Shown here: in pieces, positions 22,943-29,982 of the stretch
Numbering within the stretch: the stretch's first letter is position 1
Layout of the letters: every line of letters starts with the position of its first letter
NCBI GenBank assembly: GCA_937925645.1
Contig: CALAMB010000286.1
Location: 1-32,990, forward strand
DNA from: an uncultured Acidobacteriota bacterium
GTDB lineage: Bacteria; Acidobacteriota; JAAYUB01
Reading direction: 5' to 3'
Length of the DNA: 32,990 nt
Position numbers and translations under genes: made by a program
The notes under the pieces: generated by a model
Seen by the model: only the letters and a program-made list of their open reading frames with translations
Told to the model about the DNA's origin: nothing
Database searches by the model: none

Positions 22943-23665
22943 TCAGCATAAAGTTGAGTCCGGCACAACCGGGGGTTGCGGTGAGGGCTGCGGCGCCGCG
23001 CTGGCCGAGCGGCTGGTCGGTGGCGGTTCACGGTACAGACCGGCTTGTCGGCATACTGCGAGGATATCCGGGGCGATGAGCCGATTCAGCGCCGCGTCGC
23101 CGGCCCCGGTGGCCGCCAGCGCGCGGATCCGGGAGGAGGAAATGTCTCTCACTTCGGCGGGCACCGGAATTCGCCCGACGGCGTCGCCCGCCCGGCCGAA
23201 CACCATCACCCGGCGGCGCACGCGTGCGAGCCAGCGGGCATCCGCCGCGGTCCACGGCAGGCCGAGCCGAGCGAAATACTCCCGGGAGCGGAGCACCCGC
23301 CGCCACGTGTCGTCGCCCATGCCGAACAGGATCGTGGCTCGGGGAAAGGCCGACTTCAGTTCGGCCGCCAGCCGCACGAACAGCACCTCGCGCGTCACGC
23401 CGCCCAGGACGCGACCGCCGGACCGCTCCGCCAGCCGGGCGATCATGGCCAGGCGCTGGGTGAAGGTGGCGTTAGCCGGCCAGACGGGGTGCTTGTCGAA
23501 ATGGCGGAGCGGCACCAGCAGCAGGACTCGGTCGCACCGCCGGAGCAGTTGACGCACCATCCATTCGTGCCCGCGGTGCAGCGGATCGAACGAGCCGACG
23601 ATCACGCCCAGGGTGCGCGTCCGCCGGGCGTCCTCAGTCAGGTTGGCGATGGTCACGCGGTTCAT
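22943..23665 (-). CDS. NadD-like nucleotidyltransferase (separate copy)
   Basis: 240 residues. It has the HxGH nucleotidyltransferase fold with an intact motif VGSFDPLHRGHEWM (His30, Gly32, His33) and the C-terminal DISSSRIRAL (175-181), the ISSTxIR signature. Both ATP-binding signatures are therefore present, unlike in the fused domain next door. The middle differs from ordinary NadD (FGMGDDTWRRVL and RRRVMVFGR), so the substrate could be nicotinate mononucleotide or another phosphorylated metabolite. The last 24 residues are Pro/Ser-rich and probably disordered. It starts 3 bp after the small radical SAM gene and ends 41 bp before the fusion gene, so it is clearly in the operon. The ATG at 23665 has only a weak Shine-Dalgarno site. 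Confidence 0.88.
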   Translation of the reverse strand: MNRVTIANLTEDARRTRTLGVIVGSFDPLHRGHEWMVRQLLRRCDRVLLLVPLRHFDKHPVWPANATFTQRLAMIARLAERSGGRVLGGVTREVLFVRLAAELKSAFPRATILFGMGDDTWRRVLRSREYFARLGLPWTAADARWLARVRRRVMVFGRAGDAVGRIPVPAEVRDISSSRIRALAATGAGDAALNRLIAPDILAVCRQAGLYREPPPTSRSASAAPQPSPQPPVVPDSTLC

Positions 23666-23668
23666 GGC

Positions 23669-24391
23669 TCACCCGGCGAGGCGATAATCCCGGCTGATGG
23701 TCCCGTCGCTGAACAGGTTGAGGCACCGCAGGGTGGAGCGCGCGAAGTCCCACACGGTGACTTCGAGTCCGTCCACGTCGTAGACGGGATTGCCGGCGAA
23801 CACTCGGAGCGGCGCCAGGTCCGGAAAAAAGTCGTCAGGTCGTGTCTCGCCGTAAAGCCGGCGGAGGACCAGCCGCCGGACGGCCAGCTCCCGGCAGCGA
23901 TTGATGATCTCGGGGATCTCCTGCCGGTTGTCCTGGGTAACCAGTGTGGAGATCTTGACGGGAATCATCGCCAGTCGCAGGATGGCCGCCAGGTCCGGTC
24001 CGCCGTCGCAGCCGGTCATGCGGCGGAATGTCTCCAGCCGGAACGACGGGATGGAAATCGTGGCCCGGTCGTACTGGTTGAACACGTCGATCTTGGCCAG
24101 CGCCAGCCGGCCGTTGGTGTGCAGCGACACCCGCACGCCGGGCAGGCGATCGCGCAGCCGGTCCAGGAGGGCGGCCTCGTGTGGGTAGAGTTGGGGGTCG
24201 GTGTTGGTGCCGGTGAGTGAGATCTCCCGGATCCCTTCGCGGACCAGCAGGTCCAGGAACGGTTCGAGGTTGAGGAGGGGAAAGCGGTCGAGGTTGTCCG
24301 GCAGCGCCCGGGCGGCCAGGGCGCGGCCGATGCAGTGGGGGCACCGCTGGTTGCAGGGCCCGGTCAGGAGGATGTTGGCGAAGCGGTCCAT
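23669..24391 (-). CDS. small radical SAM protein
   Basis: 240 residues from the ATG at 24391, 7 nt after GGAGG. An ATG at 24397 is too close to that site. The radical SAM cluster motif CX3CX2C is Cys13, Cys17, Cys20 in GPCNQRCPHC. The barrel follows with ISLTGTNTDPQLYPHEA (the second strand region, in place of GGGEP), VSLHTNGR and ATISIPSFR. The C-terminus ends soon after the barrel with YDVDGLEVTVWDF and LFSDGTISRDY, and no SPASM or second cysteine cluster is seen. Radical SAM enzymes cleave S-adenosylmethionine to a 5'-deoxyadenosyl radical. The substrate here is unknown. It lies between the HemW-like radical SAM gene (2-bp gap) and the nucleotidyltransferase gene (3-bp gap). Confidence 0.9.
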   Translation of the reverse strand: MDRFANILLTGPCNQRCPHCIGRALAARALPDNLDRFPLLNLEPFLDLLVREGIREISLTGTNTDPQLYPHEAALLDRLRDRLPGVRVSLHTNGRLALAKIDVFNQYDRATISIPSFRLETFRRMTGCDGGPDLAAILRLAMIPVKISTLVTQDNRQEIPEIINRCRELAVRRLVLRRLYGETRPDDFFPDLAPLRVFAGNPVYDVDGLEVTVWDFARSTLRCLNLFSDGTISRDYRLAG

Positions 24392-24393
24392 GG

Positions 24394-25842
24394 TCATCCC
24401 TCCCCGAGGCCCAGCAGGTGGGCCTGGACGCGCGGCGAATAGAACAGGGCGATGACGCCGTTGAACGCGTCAGCGCCCGCCGAAGTCAGGCGCAGGGACG
24501 GTCCGTGATACTCCATCAGGCCGCGTGCGAGCACGAAGTCGATCGCCTCGGGGAAGCACGCTTCGAGGGAACGTCCGAAGGCGCGCCGGAACGCCCCGCG
24601 GTGGATCTGGCCGAAGTAGAACGCGACGGCGATCATTTTGGCCATGCCCTCGCTGGGCGGGAGGTGGTAGAGATCCTGCAGCGGCAGCCGGCCGGCGGCA
24701 ACCGCGTCCAGGTAAGGCGCCAACGTCTTCGTGGCGGCTCCGAGGTTGTATCCCAGCACGGTGTTGGTGAAGGTCTGGGCGCCGAGTCCCAGGCCGAGAT
24801 AGGGCGTGCTCCAGACCACGCGCTCGGTGAGGTAGCGGCTGGTGCCGGGATCGTCCGGTATCCGGCTGAAGACGTTCTTGCCCGGGTTGGCGGCGAAGCC
24901 CGCCGCCAGAAGCCGTTCGCGGGCGGCGTGGTACATCGCGTTGATGCGGTCCAGGTCCACCTGTCCGGCCTCGCCGGCGACGCGGGTGCCCTTGTAGCGC
25001 ATCCGGTACAGGGTGATGTGGTCCGGCGCCAGGTCGATGGCGTACCGGACGCTGGCAGCGAAATCGTCGACGGTCTGGTGGGCGAAGCCGTACATCAGGT
25101 CGATGTTGAAAGCCCGGAAGCCGGCCCGGCGGATGTTGTCGGCGGCGCGCCGGTTGTAACTCACCTTGTGCAGGTCGCGCCCGTAGGCCCGCAGCAGCGC
25201 GGGATTCACCGTTTGCAGGCCCATGCTGATGCGTTCGAAGCCCAGCGCGCGCACCGCTGCCAGCCGGTCGGGGTCCAGGGCGGCGATCTTGGGCGTCGTC
25301 TCGATGCTCATGCCGAAGCCGGCAGCCAGCGGAAACGCCCGCCGGATCCGGTCCAGCACGGCGCCGATCCGCTCCGGCCGGACCAGCAGGGGCGTGCCGC
25401 CACCCACGTCCAGGCCGGCCAGCTCGTGGGCGCCGGGATCCAGAAGATCGCGGTACAGCTCAACCTCACCCTCCAGCGCCGCGAAGTAGGCCGCTTCGGC
25501 CGCCTCGTCGTGCCGCTCGAGCACGGTGTACTCGCAGAACGCGCAGCGCCGCTCGCAGAAGGGAACGTGGATGTAGAGGCAGAGGCGCGGTGAGCCGAAC
25601 GCCCGGCGCAGCAACTCCCGGTGCCGTTCCGGGCTTTGACGGAAGGACCAGATGGTCTTCCGATGGGCGATGGGGTAGGCGGTGTTCGCCAGGTGGTGGT
25701 GCCGCAGCCCGGCGGCGAAGACGGCGGCCGGATCGGGACGCGCCAGCTCGGTCTCGGGCATCCAGAGCAGGGGGCGTTCCGCGCACACGGAGCGCGGGTG
25801 TTTCCCTCGTTGGTTCTTGGTGCGGGCGGCGGTGCGTGTCAT
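24394..25842 (-). CDS. HemW/HemN-like radical SAM protein
   Basis: 482 residues from the ATG at 25842, 5 nt after AAGGAGG. The in-frame ATG at 25875 lies inside the promoter. The motif YIHVPFCERRCAFCEY gives Cys96, Cys100, Cys103, with the HemW pattern (no fourth CxC cysteine as in true HemN). Next come DVGGGTPLL, MSIETTPK, RISMGLQTVNP and FNIDLMYGF, all typical of the coproporphyrinogen-oxidase-like branch. The C-terminal 150 residues resemble the HemN_C winged-helix region. HemW proteins are haem chaperones; relatives act on varied substrates. An extra N-terminal segment of about 80 residues (TAYPIAHRKTIWSFR) is unlike HemW. First gene of the NrtR-linked operon, so a role in NAD-related chemistry is possible but unproven. 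Confidence 0.88.
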   Translation of the reverse strand: MTRTAARTKNQRGKHPRSVCAERPLLWMPETELARPDPAAVFAAGLRHHHLANTAYPIAHRKTIWSFRQSPERHRELLRRAFGSPRLCLYIHVPFCERRCAFCEYTVLERHDEAAEAAYFAALEGEVELYRDLLDPGAHELAGLDVGGGTPLLVRPERIGAVLDRIRRAFPLAAGFGMSIETTPKIAALDPDRLAAVRALGFERISMGLQTVNPALLRAYGRDLHKVSYNRRAADNIRRAGFRAFNIDLMYGFAHQTVDDFAASVRYAIDLAPDHITLYRMRYKGTRVAGEAGQVDLDRINAMYHAARERLLAAGFAANPGKNVFSRIPDDPGTSRYLTERVVWSTPYLGLGLGAQTFTNTVLGYNLGAATKTLAPYLDAVAAGRLPLQDLYHLPPSEGMAKMIAVAFYFGQIHRGAFRRAFGRSLEACFPEAIDFVLARGLMEYHGPSLRLTSAGADAFNGVIALFYSPRVQAHLLGLGEG

Positions 25843-25863
25843 GGTGGCCTCCTTCTTGGTTTT

Positions 25864-25892
25864 ATTATATTTCAATATTATTAGTTTGTGAA
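25864..25892 (-). promoter_or_regulatory. promoter of the radical SAM-NAD operon, overlapped by a palindrome
   Basis: Minus strand: -35 TTCACA (25887-25892), a 17-bp spacer, perfect -10 TATAAT (25864-25869), start near 25857, AAGGAGG at 25848-25854. The sequence ATTATATT-TC-AATATTAT at 25864-25881 is an 18-bp palindrome with a single mismatched pair. It covers the -10 and most of the spacer, as a repressor site would. Confidence 0.7.
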
Positions 25893-25916
25893 GGTGAAAT
25901 TTATCTCAGCCAATGA

Positions 25917-25938
25917 GACTAAAATGAACAGAAGTCGA
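25917..25938. promoter_or_regulatory. candidate NrtR operator, upstream copy of an 18-bp direct repeat
   Basis: AAAATGAACAGAAGTCGA at 25921-25938 matches 15 of 18 bases with AAAATTAACAAAAGTCAA at 26021-26038, exactly 100 bp away. The element is flanked by GACT and AGTC in inverted orientation (25917-25920 and 25933-25936). It lies about 25 bp upstream of the operon -35 box. Binding by the divergent NrtR is an inference. Confidence 0.4.
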
Positions 25939-25996
25939 TTATTTTTTCTTTTTGTACAAGGGTATATTTCGATGCAGTTTGCTTGCAGCGAAGGGG

Positions 25997-26025
25997 TTGA
26001 CCGCTAAGCTGGTTTTGTATAAAAT
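25997..26025 (+). promoter_or_regulatory. nrtR promoter
   Basis: Plus strand: -35 TTGACC (25997-26002), a 17-bp spacer, -10 TAAAAT (26020-26025), start near 26032, AGGGGG at 26045-26050 and ATG at 26056. Confidence 0.65.
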
Positions 26026-26038
26026 TAACAAAAGTCAA
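26013..26038. promoter_or_regulatory. candidate autoregulatory operator over the nrtR -10 box
   Basis: TTTTGT (26013-26018), 9 bp, ACAAAA (26028-26033) form a 21-bp inverted repeat centred on the -10 box. The second copy of the 18-bp direct repeat (26021-26038) overlaps it. A protein bound here would block nrtR transcription. Confidence 0.45.
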
Positions 26039-26055
26039 GAGGTCAGGGGGCGCAG

Positions 26056-26742
26056 ATGAGCCGGAATGTGCTGGAGCGGCCCGTCGTGGCGGTGGATGTG
26101 GTGGCGCTGCGCGTCGCCGGCGGCCGGCTGGAAGTGCTCCTCAGCCGGCGCGAGGGCGTGCCGTTCGCGGGCGTCGAGGCGTTGCCCGGAGTGGCTCTCC
26201 GGGCGGACGAGCCGCTGGAGACCGCGGCGGTCCGGGCGCTGGTGGAGAAGGCGGGGTGCGCCCGGAAGGCGGCCGAGAGCCTGTACATGGAACAGCTGGC
26301 CACGTTCGGCGCCCTGTACCGGGACCCGCGTGGCCGCACGGTGAGCGTGGCCTACCTGGCGCTGGCGCGCGGGGATGAGCCGGTGCCGGTCCGAGGTCGC
26401 TGGGCGGCGGCAGTCGGCCACGCGACCCAGGCGCTGCCGTTCGATCATGAGGCGGTCGTCGCCACCGCCGTTTCCCGGCTGAAGGGGAAACTGCGCTATA
26501 CCAACATCGCCCGGCACCTGCTGCCGCCGGAGTTCCGGATCGAGGAACTGCAGGCGGTTTATGAGGCGGTTTTGGGCCGAAAAGTGAACAAGACCAATTT
26601 CCGCAGCCTGCTGCTGCAACGGCGGCTCATTGAGCGCGTGAGGATTTTAGCGGAGGCGGTAGGGCGGCAAGGCGGCCGGCCGCCTCACCTGTACCGGTTT
26701 GCCGGGGACCGCGTCGCCGCGGAGGACCGGGATTTTCTATAA
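26056..26742 (+). CDS. nrtR: NrtR-like Nudix-related transcriptional regulator of NAD metabolism
   Basis: 228 residues. An N-terminal Nudix-fold domain (about 8-140) joins a C-terminal winged helix (about 141-215). The latter holds LKGKLRYTNIARHLLPPEF, IEELQAVYEAVLGRKVNKT and NFRSLLLQRRLIE, the pattern of NrtR-family regulators. NrtR repressors sense NAD-related nucleotides (ADP-ribose or NAD in studied cases) and control NAD synthesis genes. The Nudix box near 45-67 is degenerate: the catalytic RE is RA and EE is EK (VRALVEKAG), so it should bind rather than hydrolyse. It is divergent from an operon with an NAD kinase and two NadD-like domains, which supports the assignment. It probably regulates itself and that operon. 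Confidence 0.87.
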   Translation: MSRNVLERPVVAVDVVALRVAGGRLEVLLSRREGVPFAGVEALPGVALRADEPLETAAVRALVEKAGCARKAAESLYMEQLATFGALYRDPRGRTVSVAYLALARGDEPVPVRGRWAAAVGHATQALPFDHEAVVATAVSRLKGKLRYTNIARHLLPPEFRIEELQAVYEAVLGRKVNKTNFRSLLLQRRLIERVRILAEAVGRQGGRPPHLYRFAGDRVAAEDRDFL

Positions 26743-26815
26743 CGGATACACCGCAGCTTCAACAATCAAGCCAAACGGCCGACTCGCCGAACGGTGGGCC
26801 GTCAGCCGTTCACCG

Positions 26816-27556
26816 TCATTCGACTGCCGGCGGCAGGGCCGCCTTCAAGCGGCCGTCGTTGAGCAGGACGGTTCGGGACTTGGCCAGGTCGATGCGTCGG
26901 TCGTTGAGTTTCTTCTGTTTGTCGAACATTTCGGACTGCTTGTCGGCCAGGTCCTTCAGCGCCTGGGCGACGGTCTCCTCGGCCATGAACGCGGACCGGG
27001 CGGCGGTCGCCGCTCCGGGATCCCCCATGGGCAGTGCCGCCCAGGTGCTCCGTTTCTGCGCCAGGTCCAGCTCCGCCTGGCCCGCGGCGCGGAAAGCGCT
27101 GGCGAGCACCTGTTGGGCCTTGGCGACGTTGAGCGCCGCCTCGCGCACGGACTTGAGTTTTTCCAGAAAATCCTGGACCAGCTCATGCTCCTTCTTCTGC
27201 GCTTCCAGGGCGGCCTTGTCGGCGTCGCGTTTCTCTTTCTTGGCGGCGTCGATCTGCAGCTTGAGGCCGTCGATATCCAGCTTCTGCAGCTTGATCCAGC
27301 CTTCCGCTTCGATCACCTGGGTGTTGCAGGCGGCGACCGCCTGCTCGGCCTTCTGGCGGTCCTCGTCGGCGCGAGTCAGGTCGGCCTGGATGGCGTCCGC
27401 GGCGCGGGCCGGGATGATGGGCATGATGATCAGCGCCTCGTAGAATTTGGCCGCTTCCGGCTCCGCCGGTTTCGCCTCCTGGGCCGCGGCGAGGCCGCCG
27501 AGCAGCATGGCCGCCGCTATCGTCATGATCACCGCGGGGATCCTGTATCCGCTCAT
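26816..27556 (-). CDS. exported coiled-coil protein of unknown function
   Basis: 246 residues with AAGGAGG before the ATG. A signal peptide (about 1-25, ending GGLAAAQEA) leads to a short segment FYEALIIMPIIPARAADAI. From about residue 60 to 225 there is a nearly continuous charged, Lys/Ala/Glu/Asp-rich helix with heptad character (EAQKKEHELVQDFLEKLKSV). No enzymatic motif is visible. It is likely periplasmic and elongated, but I do not recognise a family. The gene converges with nrtR, with 73 bp between them and no clear terminator. The 270-bp gap to the divergent DUF4139 gene holds a possible -10 (TACAAT at 27607-27612, minus strand) without a convincing -35. Confidence 0.75.
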   Translation of the reverse strand: MSGYRIPAVIMTIAAAMLLGGLAAAQEAKPAEPEAAKFYEALIIMPIIPARAADAIQADLTRADEDRQKAEQAVAACNTQVIEAEGWIKLQKLDIDGLKLQIDAAKKEKRDADKAALEAQKKEHELVQDFLEKLKSVREAALNVAKAQQVLASAFRAAGQAELDLAQKRSTWAALPMGDPGAATAARSAFMAEETVAQALKDLADKQSEMFDKQKKLNDRRIDLAKSRTVLLNDGRLKAALPPAVE

Positions 27557-27826
27557 CGTAAACCTCCTTGCCGGATCGATCCGCTGTTTGGGATGGATGC
27601 ACGCGTATTGTAAGCGAATCGGAGAAAAAAATCACGCGTCGCCAGCGCCGGAATACTCCTTGACATCCCGCCTGAACCGCTTACAGTGGCGGTCAGGCTT
27701 CCTCCCATGACTGGCGATATATGCGGGACGGTGAACACCGGGCGCTGATCCCGCATCGATACCGTCGATTCGTCGCATCTGAAAACCGGCCGGCCGGACG
27801 ATCGACTGGCCCCCAGGAGGTACGAC

Positions 27827-29518
27827 ATGAAAATTGGACCCGCCGCCAAGCTGGTTGTGATCCTCGGCATAATGGCTATCCAGATACCGGTCGTGGCCGG
27901 GGCCCCGGTCGGAAACACTCCCCGCGATCAGACAACGGTCACCATTGAGAGAGTGGCGCTGTTCAAGGACGGGACGGCGTTCCTTGTTGCCGGGGCGACG
28001 TTGCCCGCGGAGGCCGCCACCGTTTCGCTGGGTCCGCTGCCCGTGCCGGTGCACGGAACGTTCTGGGTAAGCTACGGACCCGAGGTCGCCCTGCGCGGCG
28101 TGGTGGCGGCGCAGGAGGAGACAGCTGTCCCTGTGCCGGCCGCCAACATGGCCCAGCTCCTCCAGGCCAACGCGGGTCGCCGGGTGACGCTGCGCGTGGG
28201 TCCCAGCGACAGGGACGTGGTCACCGGGACGGTGCTGGCCCCGCCGCCCCTGCCGCTCGCGGAGTCCCCCGGCCCCTATGTCATTGGCGGGCGACGGGAC
28301 GAGAACTCTAGCGATCGCTACGCTGTCCTGCCCGCGCCCGAGATGATTGCCGTGCAGACCGAATCGGGCGTGGTGGTCCTGCCCACCGGATCGATCCAAC
28401 GGGTCGAGTTCGACGAGGCCGACATCTCCCGCTCGTCGTTCGCGCCGCAAAAACGCCCCGGCCTCCGGCTGGAGCTGGAGCGGCCGGCAGGGGGCCGCCG
28501 GATCGCCGTGAGCTGCCTGGCCCGGGGGGCCGCCTGGGCGCCCGCCTACCGCATCGACCTCACCGATCCGCAGACCGCCCGCTTCAGCGCCCACGCCGTG
28601 GTGGTCAACGAGCTGGCGGATCTGAAGAACGTTCAACTGGAGCTTGTCACCGGCTTCCCGAACATCCGGTTCGGTGGCGTGTCCAGCCCCATCGCCATGG
28701 TCCAGAGTCTGCAGGGATTCCTGAACTCTTTGAGTGGTGCCGATCGATTGACGAGGATGCATTCGGGCGTAATGACCCAACAGGCCGTGCTGTCGAATGT
28801 CGCGGAGTTTGATGCCGCGCCGGTACCGGAGCTGGCGTACGCTGATGTGGCCGAAGGCCAGGCGGTGGAGGATCTGTTCCTGTACCCCATACCCGGCTTC
28901 ACCCTGAAACGGGGCGAGACGGCGTGGATCCCACTCTTCACCGCCGACATGCCGTACCGCCACATCTACACCTGGCGCATCGGCGACTATCTCGACCGGG
29001 AAGACCGTTACCGTGACACGGTGGAGCGGGCGGACGAGGCCGAAGAGGTGTGGCACTGCTGCCGTTTAAAGAACGGCCTGAAGATGCCCCTAACCACGGC
29101 GGCGGCGGAGTTTGTCACCGGTGGAGCCTTCACCGGACAGGACATTTGCCGCTACACCGCGCCGGGCGCCGAGACCACCATCCGGATCAACCGGGCGATG
29201 AACGTGGTGGCGGAGCAGGCCGAGATCGAGGTGGCGCGCACCCGTGGCGCTGCCACGTTCCACGGCTACTCGTACGACCGGGTCAAGGTGCGCGGCGAGC
29301 TGAAGCTCCGCAGTCGGCTGGACCGGGCGGTGCGGCTCGAAATCACCAAGGAGCTGTCGGGCGACGTGCTCGAGGCGTCGCCCCAGGCGAGGGACGTTGT
29401 CACGGCCAAGGGCCTCAAGCAGGTCAATCCGAAGCACGTCCTCACCTGGGAGTCCGAAGTGCCGCCGGACGGGGAACTGAAACTGGTGTACGTGTATGAC
29501 GTGTTCATTCGAAACTGA
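27827..29518 (+). CDS. DUF4139-domain exported protein
   Basis: 563 residues with GGAGG six nt before the ATG. A signal peptide (about 1-25, ending PVVAGAP) is followed by a beta-rich protein: VALFKDGTAFLVAGATLP and VSLGPLPVPVHGTFWVSY near the N-terminus, GAAWAPAYRIDL in the middle (the hallmark W-x-P-x-Y of the DUF4139/mucoidy-inhibitor-like family), and RAVRLEITKELSGDVLEA and LTWESEVPPDGELKLVYVY at the end. Members are secreted or periplasmic beta-sandwich proteins with no known reaction. The usual coiled-coil DUF4140 N-terminal region is not evident. It is followed 12 bp later by a VOC-fold gene, so the two are probably co-transcribed. Confidence 0.8.
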   Translation: MKIGPAAKLVVILGIMAIQIPVVAGAPVGNTPRDQTTVTIERVALFKDGTAFLVAGATLPAEAATVSLGPLPVPVHGTFWVSYGPEVALRGVVAAQEETAVPVPAANMAQLLQANAGRRVTLRVGPSDRDVVTGTVLAPPPLPLAESPGPYVIGGRRDENSSDRYAVLPAPEMIAVQTESGVVVLPTGSIQRVEFDEADISRSSFAPQKRPGLRLELERPAGGRRIAVSCLARGAAWAPAYRIDLTDPQTARFSAHAVVVNELADLKNVQLELVTGFPNIRFGGVSSPIAMVQSLQGFLNSLSGADRLTRMHSGVMTQQAVLSNVAEFDAAPVPELAYADVAEGQAVEDLFLYPIPGFTLKRGETAWIPLFTADMPYRHIYTWRIGDYLDREDRYRDTVERADEAEEVWHCCRLKNGLKMPLTTAAAEFVTGGAFTGQDICRYTAPGAETTIRINRAMNVVAEQAEIEVARTRGAATFHGYSYDRVKVRGELKLRSRLDRAVRLEITKELSGDVLEASPQARDVVTAKGLKQVNPKHVLTWESEVPPDGELKLVYVYDVFIRN

Positions 29519-29530
29519 AGGAGGAAAGCC

Positions 29531-29911
29531 ATGCCACGCGTGACCGGTATCGGCGGCATCTTTTTCAAGTCGAAGGACCCGGCGGCCATGCGCGAGTGGT
29601 ACCGCAGCCATCTCGGTCTGGATATCCAGAATTGGGGGGGCGTGGTGTTTGACGGGTCCGCATCGGCTGGGGCCACGGTTTGGAACATCTTCGAGACGGA
29701 TTCCGACTACTTCGACCCCAGCCCCGCCCCGTTCATGATCAACTACCGCGTGACCGACCTCGACGCCGTCCTGGCCGCTCTGCGGGCGGAAGGGTGCGTC
29801 GTCGACGACCGGACCGAGGTGTCGGAGTTCGGCAAATTCGGCTGGGTCATGGATCCGGAAGGCCACCGTGTGGAGCTATGGGAGCCGCCGCCCGGAAGCA
29901 GTCCGGACTGA
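29531..29911 (+). CDS. VOC (glyoxalase/bleomycin-resistance) fold protein
   Basis: 126 residues, preceded by a strong GGAGG. Two beta-alpha-beta-beta-beta modules: the first with GIFFKSKDPAAMREWYRSHL, the second with INYRVTDLDAVLAALRAEGC and the end block WVMDPEGHRVELWEPP. The glutamate of VELWE is a usual metal ligand. The first-module ligand position near GIGGIFFKSKD lacks the common histidine, so a full glyoxalase I site is uncertain. Small VOC proteins of this type bind metals or small hydrophobic molecules, and function cannot be assigned. It is cytoplasmic (no signal), unlike the exported protein encoded 12 bp upstream. Confidence 0.85.
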   Translation: MPRVTGIGGIFFKSKDPAAMREWYRSHLGLDIQNWGGVVFDGSASAGATVWNIFETDSDYFDPSPAPFMINYRVTDLDAVLAALRAEGCVVDDRTEVSEFGKFGWVMDPEGHRVELWEPPPGSSPD

Positions 29912-29982
29912 TCTGAGCGGCACGTGTACTAAACCGCCCGGAAGAAAGTTGGCCAGCCGACTGAGCAGGCGAGCGGAGTACC

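Noticed and set aside
21564..23552. 662-codon open frame on the plus strand
   Set aside because: Antisense to the NAD kinase fusion and the nucleotidyltransferase. Its product is low-complexity Gly/His/Arg/Gln without motifs, as expected from the third-codon GC bias of the real genes.
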